Shown one piece after another: positions 1 to 6,611 of a stretch of DNA of 55,460 nt. The notes under the pieces are model-generated. The model was not told the origin of the DNA and did not search any database. It saw only the letters and a program-made list of their open reading frames with translations. A program made the position numbers and the translations under genes. Source of the stretch: Bacteroidetes bacterium 24-39-8 (GTDB lineage: Bacteria; Bacteroidota; Bacteroidia; Chitinophagales; Chitinophagaceae). Every line of letters begins with the position of its first letter. Position 1 is the first letter of the stretch. The stretch spans positions 34,377-89,836 of the forward strand of contig NCHJ01000004.1 in assembly GCA_002256765.1 (NCBI GenBank), written 5' to 3'.

Positions 1-127
1 CGAAAAATTAGGCTTTGAAAAAATTATTGTATCCCGCTATAACAAAAAAAGTTTTCAGCCAAAAAATCACGGCATTCAGGTAATTGCACTTTCAAGGGTT
101 GATGAAGTTTACCAACAATTATTTTAG
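1..127 (+). CDS. radA: DNA repair protein RadA, C-terminal fragment
   Basis: This is an open frame entering from the left edge (frame starting at base 2) and ending in TAG at 125-127. The visible 41 residues begin EKLGFEKIIVSRYNKK and end DEVYQQLF. This resembles the end of the Lon-like domain of RadA/Sms, where an A-E-K-L-G-F segment is followed by an I-x-V-S-x-Y-N element and a final hydrophobic strand. RadA is a RecA-like branch-migration ATPase acting in recombinational repair. Only the tail is visible, so the ATPase motifs cannot be checked and the call rests on tail similarity alone. ComF follows 38 bases downstream on the same strand. Confidence 0.6.
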   Translation, partial: EKLGFEKIIVSRYNKKSFQPKNHGIQVIALSRVDEVYQQLF

Positions 128-165
128 TTGCTAGGATTCTAATTTTACTTGTTGTATTTTTTGTA

Positions 166-867
166 ATGCATCAAATGTTAGAAGATAGTTTTCATGGCAT
201 TGCACATTTACTTTTTCCGCATTGTTGTGTGGGATGCAATACCGTATTAGAAGAGCGCAAAGAAATTCTCTGCTATGCATGTAGTAGTTTATTGCCTCGC
301 ACTTATTTTGAAACAAAGGATGGCAACCCCATAGAAAAAAGTTTTTACGGAAGAATTCCAATTGCATCTGCCAGTGCTGCTTTTTATTTTTCAAGAGATT
401 CTGTCTTACACCAACTACTAGTTTCCTTGAAATACAAACAGCACAAAGAAGTGGGTTTGTATTTAGGAAGACTGTTAGGATATCAATTAGCAATAGCTTC
501 GCGATTTCAAGATATTGACGTTCTAATTCCACTACCCTTGCATCCAGAAAAATTACAGATTAGGGGTTATAATCAAGCAGCCATCATTGCAGAAGGTATT
601 CAATCAGTATGGCCAAAAAAAATTGCCTTAGATGCTGTGATGAGAACTGGATTTTCTGCATCTCAAACCAATAGCAATAGGATTGACCGATGGCAAAAAA
701 TGCAGGGCGTTTTTCAGCTGTCAAATCAGCAAGCAATTCATGGGAAAAAGCTATTACTAATTGACGATGTAGCTACCACTGGGGCCACTTTAGAAGCATG
801 CGGAACAGCCCTACTTCAGGGGAAACCAGCATCTTTGAGCCTTGCTACGGTAGCTTATACCCTCTGA
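166..867 (+). CDS. comF: ComF family phosphoribosyltransferase
   Basis: The product is 233 residues, normal for ComF. The N-terminus has two Cys pairs (Cys21/Cys24 and Cys36/Cys39), as in the zinc-binding head of the family. The C-terminal half is a type I phosphoribosyltransferase fold with the PRPP loop LLLIDDVATTGAT at about residues 196-208. An RGYNQA segment at about 133 is also typical. ComF proteins are linked to natural transformation in some bacteria. In Bacteroidota the physiological substrate is not established, so the function is only a family assignment. Start chosen at 166; ATG 175 (MLEDSF) is an equally plausible start. No partner competence genes are visible here. Confidence 0.85.
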   Translation: MHQMLEDSFHGIAHLLFPHCCVGCNTVLEERKEILCYACSSLLPRTYFETKDGNPIEKSFYGRIPIASASAAFYFSRDSVLHQLLVSLKYKQHKEVGLYLGRLLGYQLAIASRFQDIDVLIPLPLHPEKLQIRGYNQAAIIAEGIQSVWPKKIALDAVMRTGFSASQTNSNRIDRWQKMQGVFQLSNQQAIHGKKLLLIDDVATTGATLEACGTALLQGKPASLSLATVAYTL

Positions 868-933
868 TGGTCCATTTATCTAAAAAATGCAACTTTTTCC
901 TCAAAAAGTTGTTTCTTGTACAAAATCACATAC

Positions 934-1470
934 ATGAAATATCTATTAACCATTGCTATTGTTAGCATTTTAAGCGCATTCACCATGCCTGGTGATGGAG
1001 GAAGCATTCACAGCTTTAAAGTAAAATCCATTGAAGGAGGTACTATTGACTTCTCTAAATTCAAGGGTAAAAAAATCTTAGTGGTCAATACCGCGTCTAA
1101 ATGTGGTTATACCCCTCAGTATGATGCTTTAGAAAAAGTATATGAGCAATACAAAGACAAATTGGTGATTGTAGGATTCCCTGCCAATAATTTTGGCGGA
1201 CAAGAACCTGGATCAGACGGTGAAATTCAAGAATTCTGCAAAGCCCGTTTTGGTGTAAAATTCCCTTTGGCTAGCAAGATCAGCGTAAAAGGTGACGATA
1301 TGGCTCCTATTTACAAATGGTTAACTACCAAATCTGAAAATGGCGTATTAGACGCTACCATTGCTTGGAACTTTAATAAATTCTTACTAGACGAGAATGG
1401 CAAAATGATTGCCTATTTTCCTAGTAAAGTAACACCTGATAGTGAAGAGATTACCAAATACCTGAAATAG
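934..1470 (+). CDS. Secreted glutathione peroxidase family protein
   Basis: This is a thiol peroxidase of the glutathione peroxidase fold that reduces hydroperoxides, probably with thioredoxin as donor in bacteria (family knowledge). The start is set at 934 rather than the in-frame 916 because it gives a clean signal peptide (MKYLLTIAIVSILSAFT) and a 178-residue protein. The catalytic tetrad is visible: peroxidatic Cys57 in NTASKCGYT, Gln in FPANNFGGQEPG, and Trp/Asn in WNFNKF. It is a Cys enzyme, not a selenoenzyme. Export suggests it protects the periplasm or envelope. It is monocistronic in appearance and closed by the hairpin at 1484-1532. Confidence 0.9.
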   Translation: MKYLLTIAIVSILSAFTMPGDGGSIHSFKVKSIEGGTIDFSKFKGKKILVVNTASKCGYTPQYDALEKVYEQYKDKLVIVGFPANNFGGQEPGSDGEIQEFCKARFGVKFPLASKISVKGDDMAPIYKWLTTKSENGVLDATIAWNFNKFLLDENGKMIAYFPSKVTPDSEEITKYLK

Positions 1471-1483
1471 TCTAATTAATAAG

Positions 1484-1532
1484 CACAAAATAAAAGAAGT
1501 TGCTCCTTAGGGGCAGCTTCTTTTATTTTGTG
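1484..1532 (+). terminator. Long hairpin terminator after glutathione peroxidase
   Basis: An almost perfect inverted repeat: the left arm CACAAAATAAAAGAAG pairs with CTTCTTTTATTTTGTG, with a GC-rich inner stem around a TTAG loop. It sits 13 bases after the peroxidase stop. An open frame beginning at 1500 runs through it in phase with holB, which argues that holB starts later, at 1566. Confidence 0.75.
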
Positions 1533-1565
1533 GCTAATCAGTACCTTTCAAGCCAATTAGCAAGC

Positions 1566-2765
1566 ATGTTATTCAAGGATATTATTGGTCAAGAAGATTT
1601 AAAAAAGCATTTGGCAGAAATGGTAGAGCAAAACCGTTTGAGCCATGCCTTGCTTTTTTTAGGGAAAGAAGGCTCCGGTGCCCTTTCTCTAGCTTTGGCT
1701 TTTGCCCAATACGTAGTGAGCATTCCAGTTGCATCTCCTGTAGTGGAAGATTTGTTTGGCGGTCAAACTGCCTTGGAACCTACTCCATCCTATATTCATC
1801 CAGACCAGATTGACCAGCAACCCGCTTATACTAGGGCTGCTCAGTTATTGCACCCAGACCTGCACTTTAGTTATCCAGTGATTACCAAGAAAGCCGGTGA
1901 GAAACCAGTTAGTGCCGATTTTATCACAGAATGGAGGGAGTTTATTCAGCAATATCCTTATGGAAATGTCTATGACTGGTTGCAGTTTATTGGGGCAGAA
2001 AACAAACAGGGTAATATTACGGCCGAGGAATGCAATGCCATTATCCATAAACTAAGCTTAAAAAGCTTTGAAAGCAGGTTTAAGGTCTTGGTGCTTTGGA
2101 TGCCAGAATACCTGAGAAAAGAGGGTAATAAACTCTTAAAACTGATTGAAGAACCCCCTGCCAATACCCTTTTTATCTTGGTGGCAGAGAATGAGGAGCA
2201 GATTCTCCCAACCATATTAAGTAGGTGCCAATTAGTGAAAATCCCCCTTTTGGAGGATAAGGATATAGAAAATGCCCTCCTGGATAGGGCTAAAGCACCC
2301 GCTGAAACAGCTGCACAAATAGCGGCTATCGCCGGAGGCAATTATAGAGAAGCCCTTCAATTACTCCAACACGCAGACGAAGACTGGCAGAGCCTACTCA
2401 GAGAATGGCTGAATGCCACGCTCAAGGGTGGACCCGTGGCCCAGGCCAAATTTGTGGAAGAAGTGGCCAAACTGGGGAGGGAAAAGCAAAAACAGTTCCT
2501 GCGTTATTTTAACCATTTGCTGGCCCAAAGCATCAGAATAAAGATTTTGGGGCCCGATTTTGCCCAGTTACCAGAAAAAGAGAAGGATTTTGCCATTAGG
2601 CTCAATAAAATTGCATCGGTAAGTCAGCAACAGGCCCTGATTGAGGAATTGGCCCGAGCCAGTTACTATGTAGAAAGGAATGCACACGCCAAAATGCTCT
2701 TCCAAGCATTGACCATTAAACTCTATCATATCATTCAGAACAAAACCCTAATTTTGGAAAGTTAG
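1566..2765 (+). CDS. holB: DNA polymerase III subunit delta'
   Basis: This is a clamp-loader ATPase-like subunit that loads the sliding clamp with DnaX and delta. The start at ATG 1566 gives MLFKDIIGQEDLKKHL, the usual beginning of the AAA+ domain, and avoids reading through the upstream terminator. The protein has 399 residues. The P-loop region reads LFLGKEGSGALSLALAFA, lacking the GKT lysine/threonine, as expected for a non-hydrolysing delta'. The SRC motif (ILSRCQLVKIP) and an E-E-P-P segment (LKLIEEPPANTLFILV) support clamp-loader kinship. It is followed after 212 bases by a PSP1/YaaT gene, echoing the holB-yaaT order known from Firmicutes. Confidence 0.88.
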   Translation: MLFKDIIGQEDLKKHLAEMVEQNRLSHALLFLGKEGSGALSLALAFAQYVVSIPVASPVVEDLFGGQTALEPTPSYIHPDQIDQQPAYTRAAQLLHPDLHFSYPVITKKAGEKPVSADFITEWREFIQQYPYGNVYDWLQFIGAENKQGNITAEECNAIIHKLSLKSFESRFKVLVLWMPEYLRKEGNKLLKLIEEPPANTLFILVAENEEQILPTILSRCQLVKIPLLEDKDIENALLDRAKAPAETAAQIAAIAGGNYREALQLLQHADEDWQSLLREWLNATLKGGPVAQAKFVEEVAKLGREKQKQFLRYFNHLLAQSIRIKILGPDFAQLPEKEKDFAIRLNKIASVSQQQALIEELARASYYVERNAHAKMLFQALTIKLYHIIQNKTLILES

Positions 2766-2807
2766 GATTTGCAGGTGGCATCACGTGTAAATCTGTGCGT
2801 GAGTGGG

Positions 2808-2824
2808 GCTGAAATATTTTCAGC
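2808..2824. other. Small perfect hairpin in the holB-PSP1 gap
   Basis: GCTGAAA and TTTCAGC flank a TAT loop in the 212-base gap between holB and the PSP1 gene. There is no U-tract after it, so it is not a convincing terminator. The rest of the gap (2766-2977) shows no tRNA-like fold, open frame or clear promoter to my eye. Confidence 0.3.
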
Positions 2825-2977
2825 AAGAAGGTAAAGCGGGTTTGAAAAACCAAAGGATTTAGGTTCATCTCTACATATTCCAGTAAAACGCGTTGCATAA
2901 TGCGTTATTGAACCAATGTATCCCAAAGTTCCCTGCCAACCTTTCCACTAATTTATTAACCTATTATTACTCAGTAT

Positions 2978-4516
2978 ATGGGATGTGGATCATGTGGAAC
3001 AGGCACACCAAACGGGTGTAAGAGCAATGGAGGATGCAGTACAGGCGGTTGTAACCGTTTGAACGTGCACGATTGGTTATTAAACCTTCCTTTCAGCGAC
3101 CCTGAAAGTTCTTGCAAAGTGGTAGAAATAAGTTTTAAAAACGGAAGCCGCAAAGACTATTTCAGAAACAATACCCTACAATATTTTGAAAAAGGTGACT
3201 ATGTTACCGTAGAAGGTGTGGGTGGTTTTGACGTAGGTGAAGTGAGCCTTACCGGAGAGCTGGTTCGTTTACAGATGAAGAAAAAATCGGTTGACGAGTT
3301 TAGCCCAGAAATGAAAAAGATTCTGCGCAAAAGCACAGACAGAGATATTGAGACTTTCAAGATTAGCAAGAGCCGTGAACAAGAAATGCTATCGCGCAGC
3401 CGCGCCGTTGCTAGGACTTTGAACTTGCAAATGAAATTGAGTGAAATTGAAGTGCAGGCCGATGGTAAAAAAGGAACTTTCTTCTATACTGCCGATGACC
3501 GCGTAGATTTTCGTGAGCTCATCAAAATCTTTGCGGGCGATTTTAAACTAAAAGTAGAAATGCGCCAGATAGGCATCCGTCAGGAAGCCGCTAAAGTGGG
3601 TGGTATTGGAAGTTGCGGAAGAGAACTTTGCTGTAGCACTTGGCTCAATGATTTTAAAAGCGTGAATACTACGGCTGCCAGGTATCAGAACCTCTCTATT
3701 AATCAGACTAAATTAAGCGGTCAGTGTGGCCGATTAAAATGCTGCTTAAACTATGAGCTAGATACTTATTTGGATGCCTTGCAACAATTCCCTGATTATG
3801 CGGATCAATTGGATACCGTTATGGGAACTGCTCAACTGATTAAGAAAGATATTTTCAAAAACCTGATGTGGTATATCCTGCCAAATAATAGCAAGCATTA
3901 CCCATTAACCATTCAGCGCGTGAAAGAAATCAAACGCCTGAACCAAGCTGGAACCAAGGTAGATGAATTACAAGCCGTAGAAGTTGTTTCTGGCAAACCA
4001 AAAGAAGTAGAGCCTTCATTTGTAGACGTGGTAGGTCAGATTAGTCTGAAGAGCCTAGAAAGAAATGACCGCCGTAGAAGAGATCAAGATCGTGGCAATG
4101 ACCGCAGACCAGACAGCAGGGATCAGCGCGGGCCGCGCGATGGTAATAGAGACCAAAACCGCCCCCAACAACAACAGGGTCAGGGTGGCAATAGAAATAA
4201 TCCTAACCGTGGACCTCAACAACAACAAGGACCTCGCGGGCCACAGCAACAACAGGGGCAAAGACCCCCACAGGAAAATCGTGGACCTGGGCAAGGACAA
4301 GGACCTCGCGGACCGCAACAAGGTCAGGGTCAAGGACCTCGTGGACCACAACAAAACCGTGGACCACAGCAACAACAGGGACCCCACGGACCACAACAAA
4401 ATAGAGGACCTCAGCAACAGGGACCACGTGGACCTAGACCTCCACAAGGACCAAATACCAATCAACCCAATCCACCACAAACTCCTCCACAGGCCCCACC
4501 GCCTTCTGAAGGATAA
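2978..4516 (+). CDS. PSP1 (YaaT-like) protein with low-complexity RGPQQ tail
   Basis: The product is 512 residues. The N-terminus is Cys-rich (MGCGSCGTG, then GGCSTGGCNR). The PSP1 core at about residues 30-300 carries the paired Cys motifs GGIGSCGRELCC and SGQCGRLKCC. Family members include YaaT of Bacillus, which partners RNase Y regulators and phosphorelay proteins; the role in Bacteroidota is unknown. From about residue 360 the chain is a disordered tail rich in Arg, Gly, Pro, Gln and Asn, with repeated RGPQQ-type units. Such RG-rich tails often contact RNA, which is inference here. The gene follows holB and is closed by a terminator at 4524-4557. The GC-rich tail also opens long shadow frames in the other registers. 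Confidence 0.85.
   Translation: MGCGSCGTGTPNGCKSNGGCSTGGCNRLNVHDWLLNLPFSDPESSCKVVEISFKNGSRKDYFRNNTLQYFEKGDYVTVEGVGGFDVGEVSLTGELVRLQMKKKSVDEFSPEMKKILRKSTDRDIETFKISKSREQEMLSRSRAVARTLNLQMKLSEIEVQADGKKGTFFYTADDRVDFRELIKIFAGDFKLKVEMRQIGIRQEAAKVGGIGSCGRELCCSTWLNDFKSVNTTAARYQNLSINQTKLSGQCGRLKCCLNYELDTYLDALQQFPDYADQLDTVMGTAQLIKKDIFKNLMWYILPNNSKHYPLTIQRVKEIKRLNQAGTKVDELQAVEVVSGKPKEVEPSFVDVVGQISLKSLERNDRRRRDQDRGNDRRPDSRDQRGPRDGNRDQNRPQQQQGQGGNRNNPNRGPQQQQGPRGPQQQQGQRPPQENRGPGQGQGPRGPQQGQGQGPRGPQQNRGPQQQQGPHGPQQNRGPQQQGPRGPRPPQGPNTNQPNPPQTPPQAPPPSEG
4060..4510 (+). repeat. In-gene repeat coding for the RGPQQ tail
   Basis: This is an imperfect short tandem repeat inside the PSP1 gene, built from codons for Arg/His-Gly-Pro-Gln-Gln followed by Gln or Asn variants, for example GGACCACAACAA and GGACCTCAACAACAA. 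Copies differ at synonymous positions, so the array is partly degenerate rather than freshly amplified. Length variation between strains would be expected. Confidence 0.7.
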
Positions 4517-4523
4517 ACAATAA

Positions 4524-4557
4524 AAAAAGCCGCTCAATTTTATCTGAGCGGCTTTTT
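4524..4557 (+). terminator. Terminator after the PSP1 gene
   Basis: AAAAAGCCGCTCA pairs with TGAGCGGCTTTTT around an 8-base loop. It lies 7 bases after the PSP1 stop and has A- and T-rich flanks, so it could act in both directions. The opposing M3 peptidase gene ends further right, beyond the tandem array. Confidence 0.85.
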
Positions 4558-4623
4558 AATTTAATAAAGACTTTAAAGTTTAAATAAACAGTGCAAGTGA
4601 TTAAATGTAAAGTTCTTCCCATT

Positions 4624-4809
4624 CTTCACTCTTCACTTTTATCTCTTCACTTTCTTCCTCCTCTCTTCACTCTTCACTCTTATCTCTTCACTTCTTCTTC
4701 TTCCTCCTCTCTTCACTCTTATCTCTTCACTTCTTCTTCTTCCTCCTCTCTTCACTCTTCACTCTTATCTCTTCACTTCTTCTTCTTCCTCCTCTCTTCA
4801 CTCTTCACT
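4624..4809. repeat. Pyrimidine-rich tandem array between convergent genes
   Basis: There are four full copies and one partial copy of a CTTCACT / TATCTCTTCACT / TTCTTCTTCTTCCTCCTCT unit. Copies begin at 4624, 4665, 4711, 4750 and 4796, with lengths 41, 46, 39, 46 and 14 (partial). The 39-base copy equals the 46-base unit minus one CTTCACT heptamer. The plus strand is nearly pure C/T except for single A bases. There are no unique spacers, so it is not CRISPR. The last heptamer runs into the stop codon of the M3 peptidase (complement of CTA at 4808-4810). Confidence 0.9.
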
Positions 4810-6526
4810 AAATTTTATCCATCTCCGCCGCTGTAAACTCCATCAATGTTTTAATATGATTGGGAGATAAATCAAACTTCAAACCCGCAGCCGCATATAA
4901 TTCTGGAAGCGTTTTAGTGCCGCCCAAACTCAATGCTTGAATATAATTTTCCAAAGCTTTTTGCGGGTTGGCTTGGTACTGCATCCAAAGACCAATAGCA
5001 CCTAACTGCGCAATGCCGTATTCAATATAATAGAAGGGCACTTCAAACAAATGCAGTTGGCGCTGCCAAGCAATTTCTCTGAAAGATTCCAATCCAGTAT
5101 AGTCAATACTATTGGTAGAAAATTCTTGTAAAATAGCCATCCAAGTAGTTGTTCTTTCTTCCACACTATGTTGTGGATGTTCGTATACCCAGTGTTGGAA
5201 TTTATCAATGATGGCAATCCATGGGAAGATGGTAATAGTTCTTTCTAATTGGTGTTCTTTGGCGCGTTTCAGGTCTTCCGCATTATCAAAAAATGCTTCC
5301 CAATGATTCATACTAAATAATTCCATAGCCATACTAGCTACTTCCGCAATCTCCATAGGATATTCCTTGAAGGCACTGAGTTCTAGCTTATGTGACAAGA
5401 AAGAATGAATGGCATGACCGCCCTCGTGAACCATGGTAGTTACATCGCTCATTTGACCTGCGGCATTCATGAAAATAAAAGGAGCACCAGATTCTGTGAG
5501 CGGACAATTATATCCCCCTGGGGCCTTGCCCTTTCTGCTTTCTAAATCAAAATGATTTAGTTGGTTCATCTTGCGCAAACAGTTGGCAAAAAAAGGATTC
5601 ATGGTTTCAAAACATTGCACCGATTTTTCATACAAATCCTTTCCATCTGTAAATGGTTTCAAAGGTTGTATTCCTGCCGGTTCCGCTTCTGTATCCCATG
5701 GATATAATTTGTCTAATTGCAGTTTGGCTTTTTTGCGCGCATAGATTTTTTCAATCAAGGGCAATACATGCAATTTTACCGCTTCATGAAATTGATAGCA
5801 ATCTTCCTTGCTATAGTCAAAGCGACCAAGCTCTACAAATTTGTAATCTCTATAATTAGCAAAGCCTGCATTCTTAGCAACTTCATCTCTTTTGCTAATT
5901 AGTTTGCTATACAAATCATTCATAGCATCCTTGTCTTGCAAACGACGGGTCTGAATCTTTCTATACACTTCTTCTCTCAATGCCCTGTCATGACTTTCTA
6001 AAAACTTACCAGCTTGTTGCAAAGTATATTCTTGTCCACCTACTACAATGGTCATTTTTCCAGCAATGGCACCATACTGTTGTTGCAAAACACTTAGTTC
6101 TGCCTGAATAGGAATATTGGATTCGCGGAACAAGTCAATGCTTTTTTTCACGGAACGCAAATAGGTAAAATATTTGGCCTGATCCAATTCCTTGGTAAAG
6201 GGTGAATTAACTAGTTTCTTGTTCAAAAGGTCAGCATAGGGCTGCAATTGGGGCTGGATCTCCATGCAGAAATAGGTAAATGCCTCTTCCAATGCGGTAT
6301 CCGTAGTATCGCAGGTCATTTTAATCTGTCTCCAACAAGCGTCTTCACTTACCACGGCTTCAACCTCACTCATGTCTTTCATCCACTGTTCTAAGTCTTC
6401 TCTTGAAGCAAGTGGTCTTTCACTTAGGTCTTTGAAAAAAGGCTCTAACAATTCCCAGGTAGTTACTTTAAAATCTGCCGGAACAAAACTGCGTTCCAAC
6501 TTCTGAATATCTGCACTTAATACCAT
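4808..6526 (-). CDS. M3 family oligoendopeptidase (PepF-like)
   Basis: A zinc metallopeptidase that cleaves short peptides in the cytosol (family knowledge). The product is 572 residues, the usual size for PepF-type members. The zinc site HEGGHA is at residues 367-372 (His367, Glu368, His371), in the context TTMVHEGGHAIHSF. The third ligand is expected about 25 residues on, in the EIAEVASM segment. There is no signal peptide. Start ATG at 6526; a TAAATTTG -7 box lies 17 bases upstream. The stop codon is embedded in the end of the tandem array, so the transcript's 3' untranslated region is a purine-rich repeat. Confidence 0.92.
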   Translation of the reverse strand: MVLSADIQKLERSFVPADFKVTTWELLEPFFKDLSERPLASREDLEQWMKDMSEVEAVVSEDACWRQIKMTCDTTDTALEEAFTYFCMEIQPQLQPYADLLNKKLVNSPFTKELDQAKYFTYLRSVKKSIDLFRESNIPIQAELSVLQQQYGAIAGKMTIVVGGQEYTLQQAGKFLESHDRALREEVYRKIQTRRLQDKDAMNDLYSKLISKRDEVAKNAGFANYRDYKFVELGRFDYSKEDCYQFHEAVKLHVLPLIEKIYARKKAKLQLDKLYPWDTEAEPAGIQPLKPFTDGKDLYEKSVQCFETMNPFFANCLRKMNQLNHFDLESRKGKAPGGYNCPLTESGAPFIFMNAAGQMSDVTTMVHEGGHAIHSFLSHKLELSAFKEYPMEIAEVASMAMELFSMNHWEAFFDNAEDLKRAKEHQLERTITIFPWIAIIDKFQHWVYEHPQHSVEERTTTWMAILQEFSTNSIDYTGLESFREIAWQRQLHLFEVPFYYIEYGIAQLGAIGLWMQYQANPQKALENYIQALSLGGTKTLPELYAAAGLKFDLSPNHIKTLMEFTAAEMDKI

Positions 6527-6543
6527 ATCATTGATTTAAAGGG

Positions 6544-6551
6544 CAAATTTA
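6544..6551 (-). promoter_or_regulatory. Candidate -7 box for the M3 peptidase gene
   Basis: TAAATTTG on the minus strand fits the Bacteroidota -7 consensus TAnnTTTG and lies 17 bases before the ATG. No convincing -33 TTG is at the expected 19-21 base spacing, so this is tentative. Confidence 0.4.
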
Positions 6552-6611
6552 GTACAACAAGGCCGTGCAGATGGCGCAAGAATGCTATTTTTACAAACTT
6601 TATAAAAATTA

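Noticed and set aside
1500-1565. Upstream extension of holB
   Set aside because: It reads through the perfect terminator hairpin, and the N-terminal residues match no delta' start; ATG 1566 fits the family.
2766-2977. tRNA or small RNA in the holB-PSP1 gap
   Set aside because: No cloverleaf, CCA end or terminator visible; only a short hairpin.
4055-4537. Long open frames on both strands over the PSP1 tail
   Set aside because: They are shadows of the GC-rich RGPQQ repeat; codon-level repeats open all registers. The PSP1 frame is supported by family motifs.
4624-4809. CRISPR array
   Set aside because: Units are directly abutting and have no unique spacers; no cas genes nearby.
4591-4836. Plus-strand open frame of 81 codons over the tandem array
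   Set aside because: It is made of the repeat itself (Leu/Phe/Ser/His from C/T-rich codons) and overlaps the end of a confident gene; it is a by-product of base composition.
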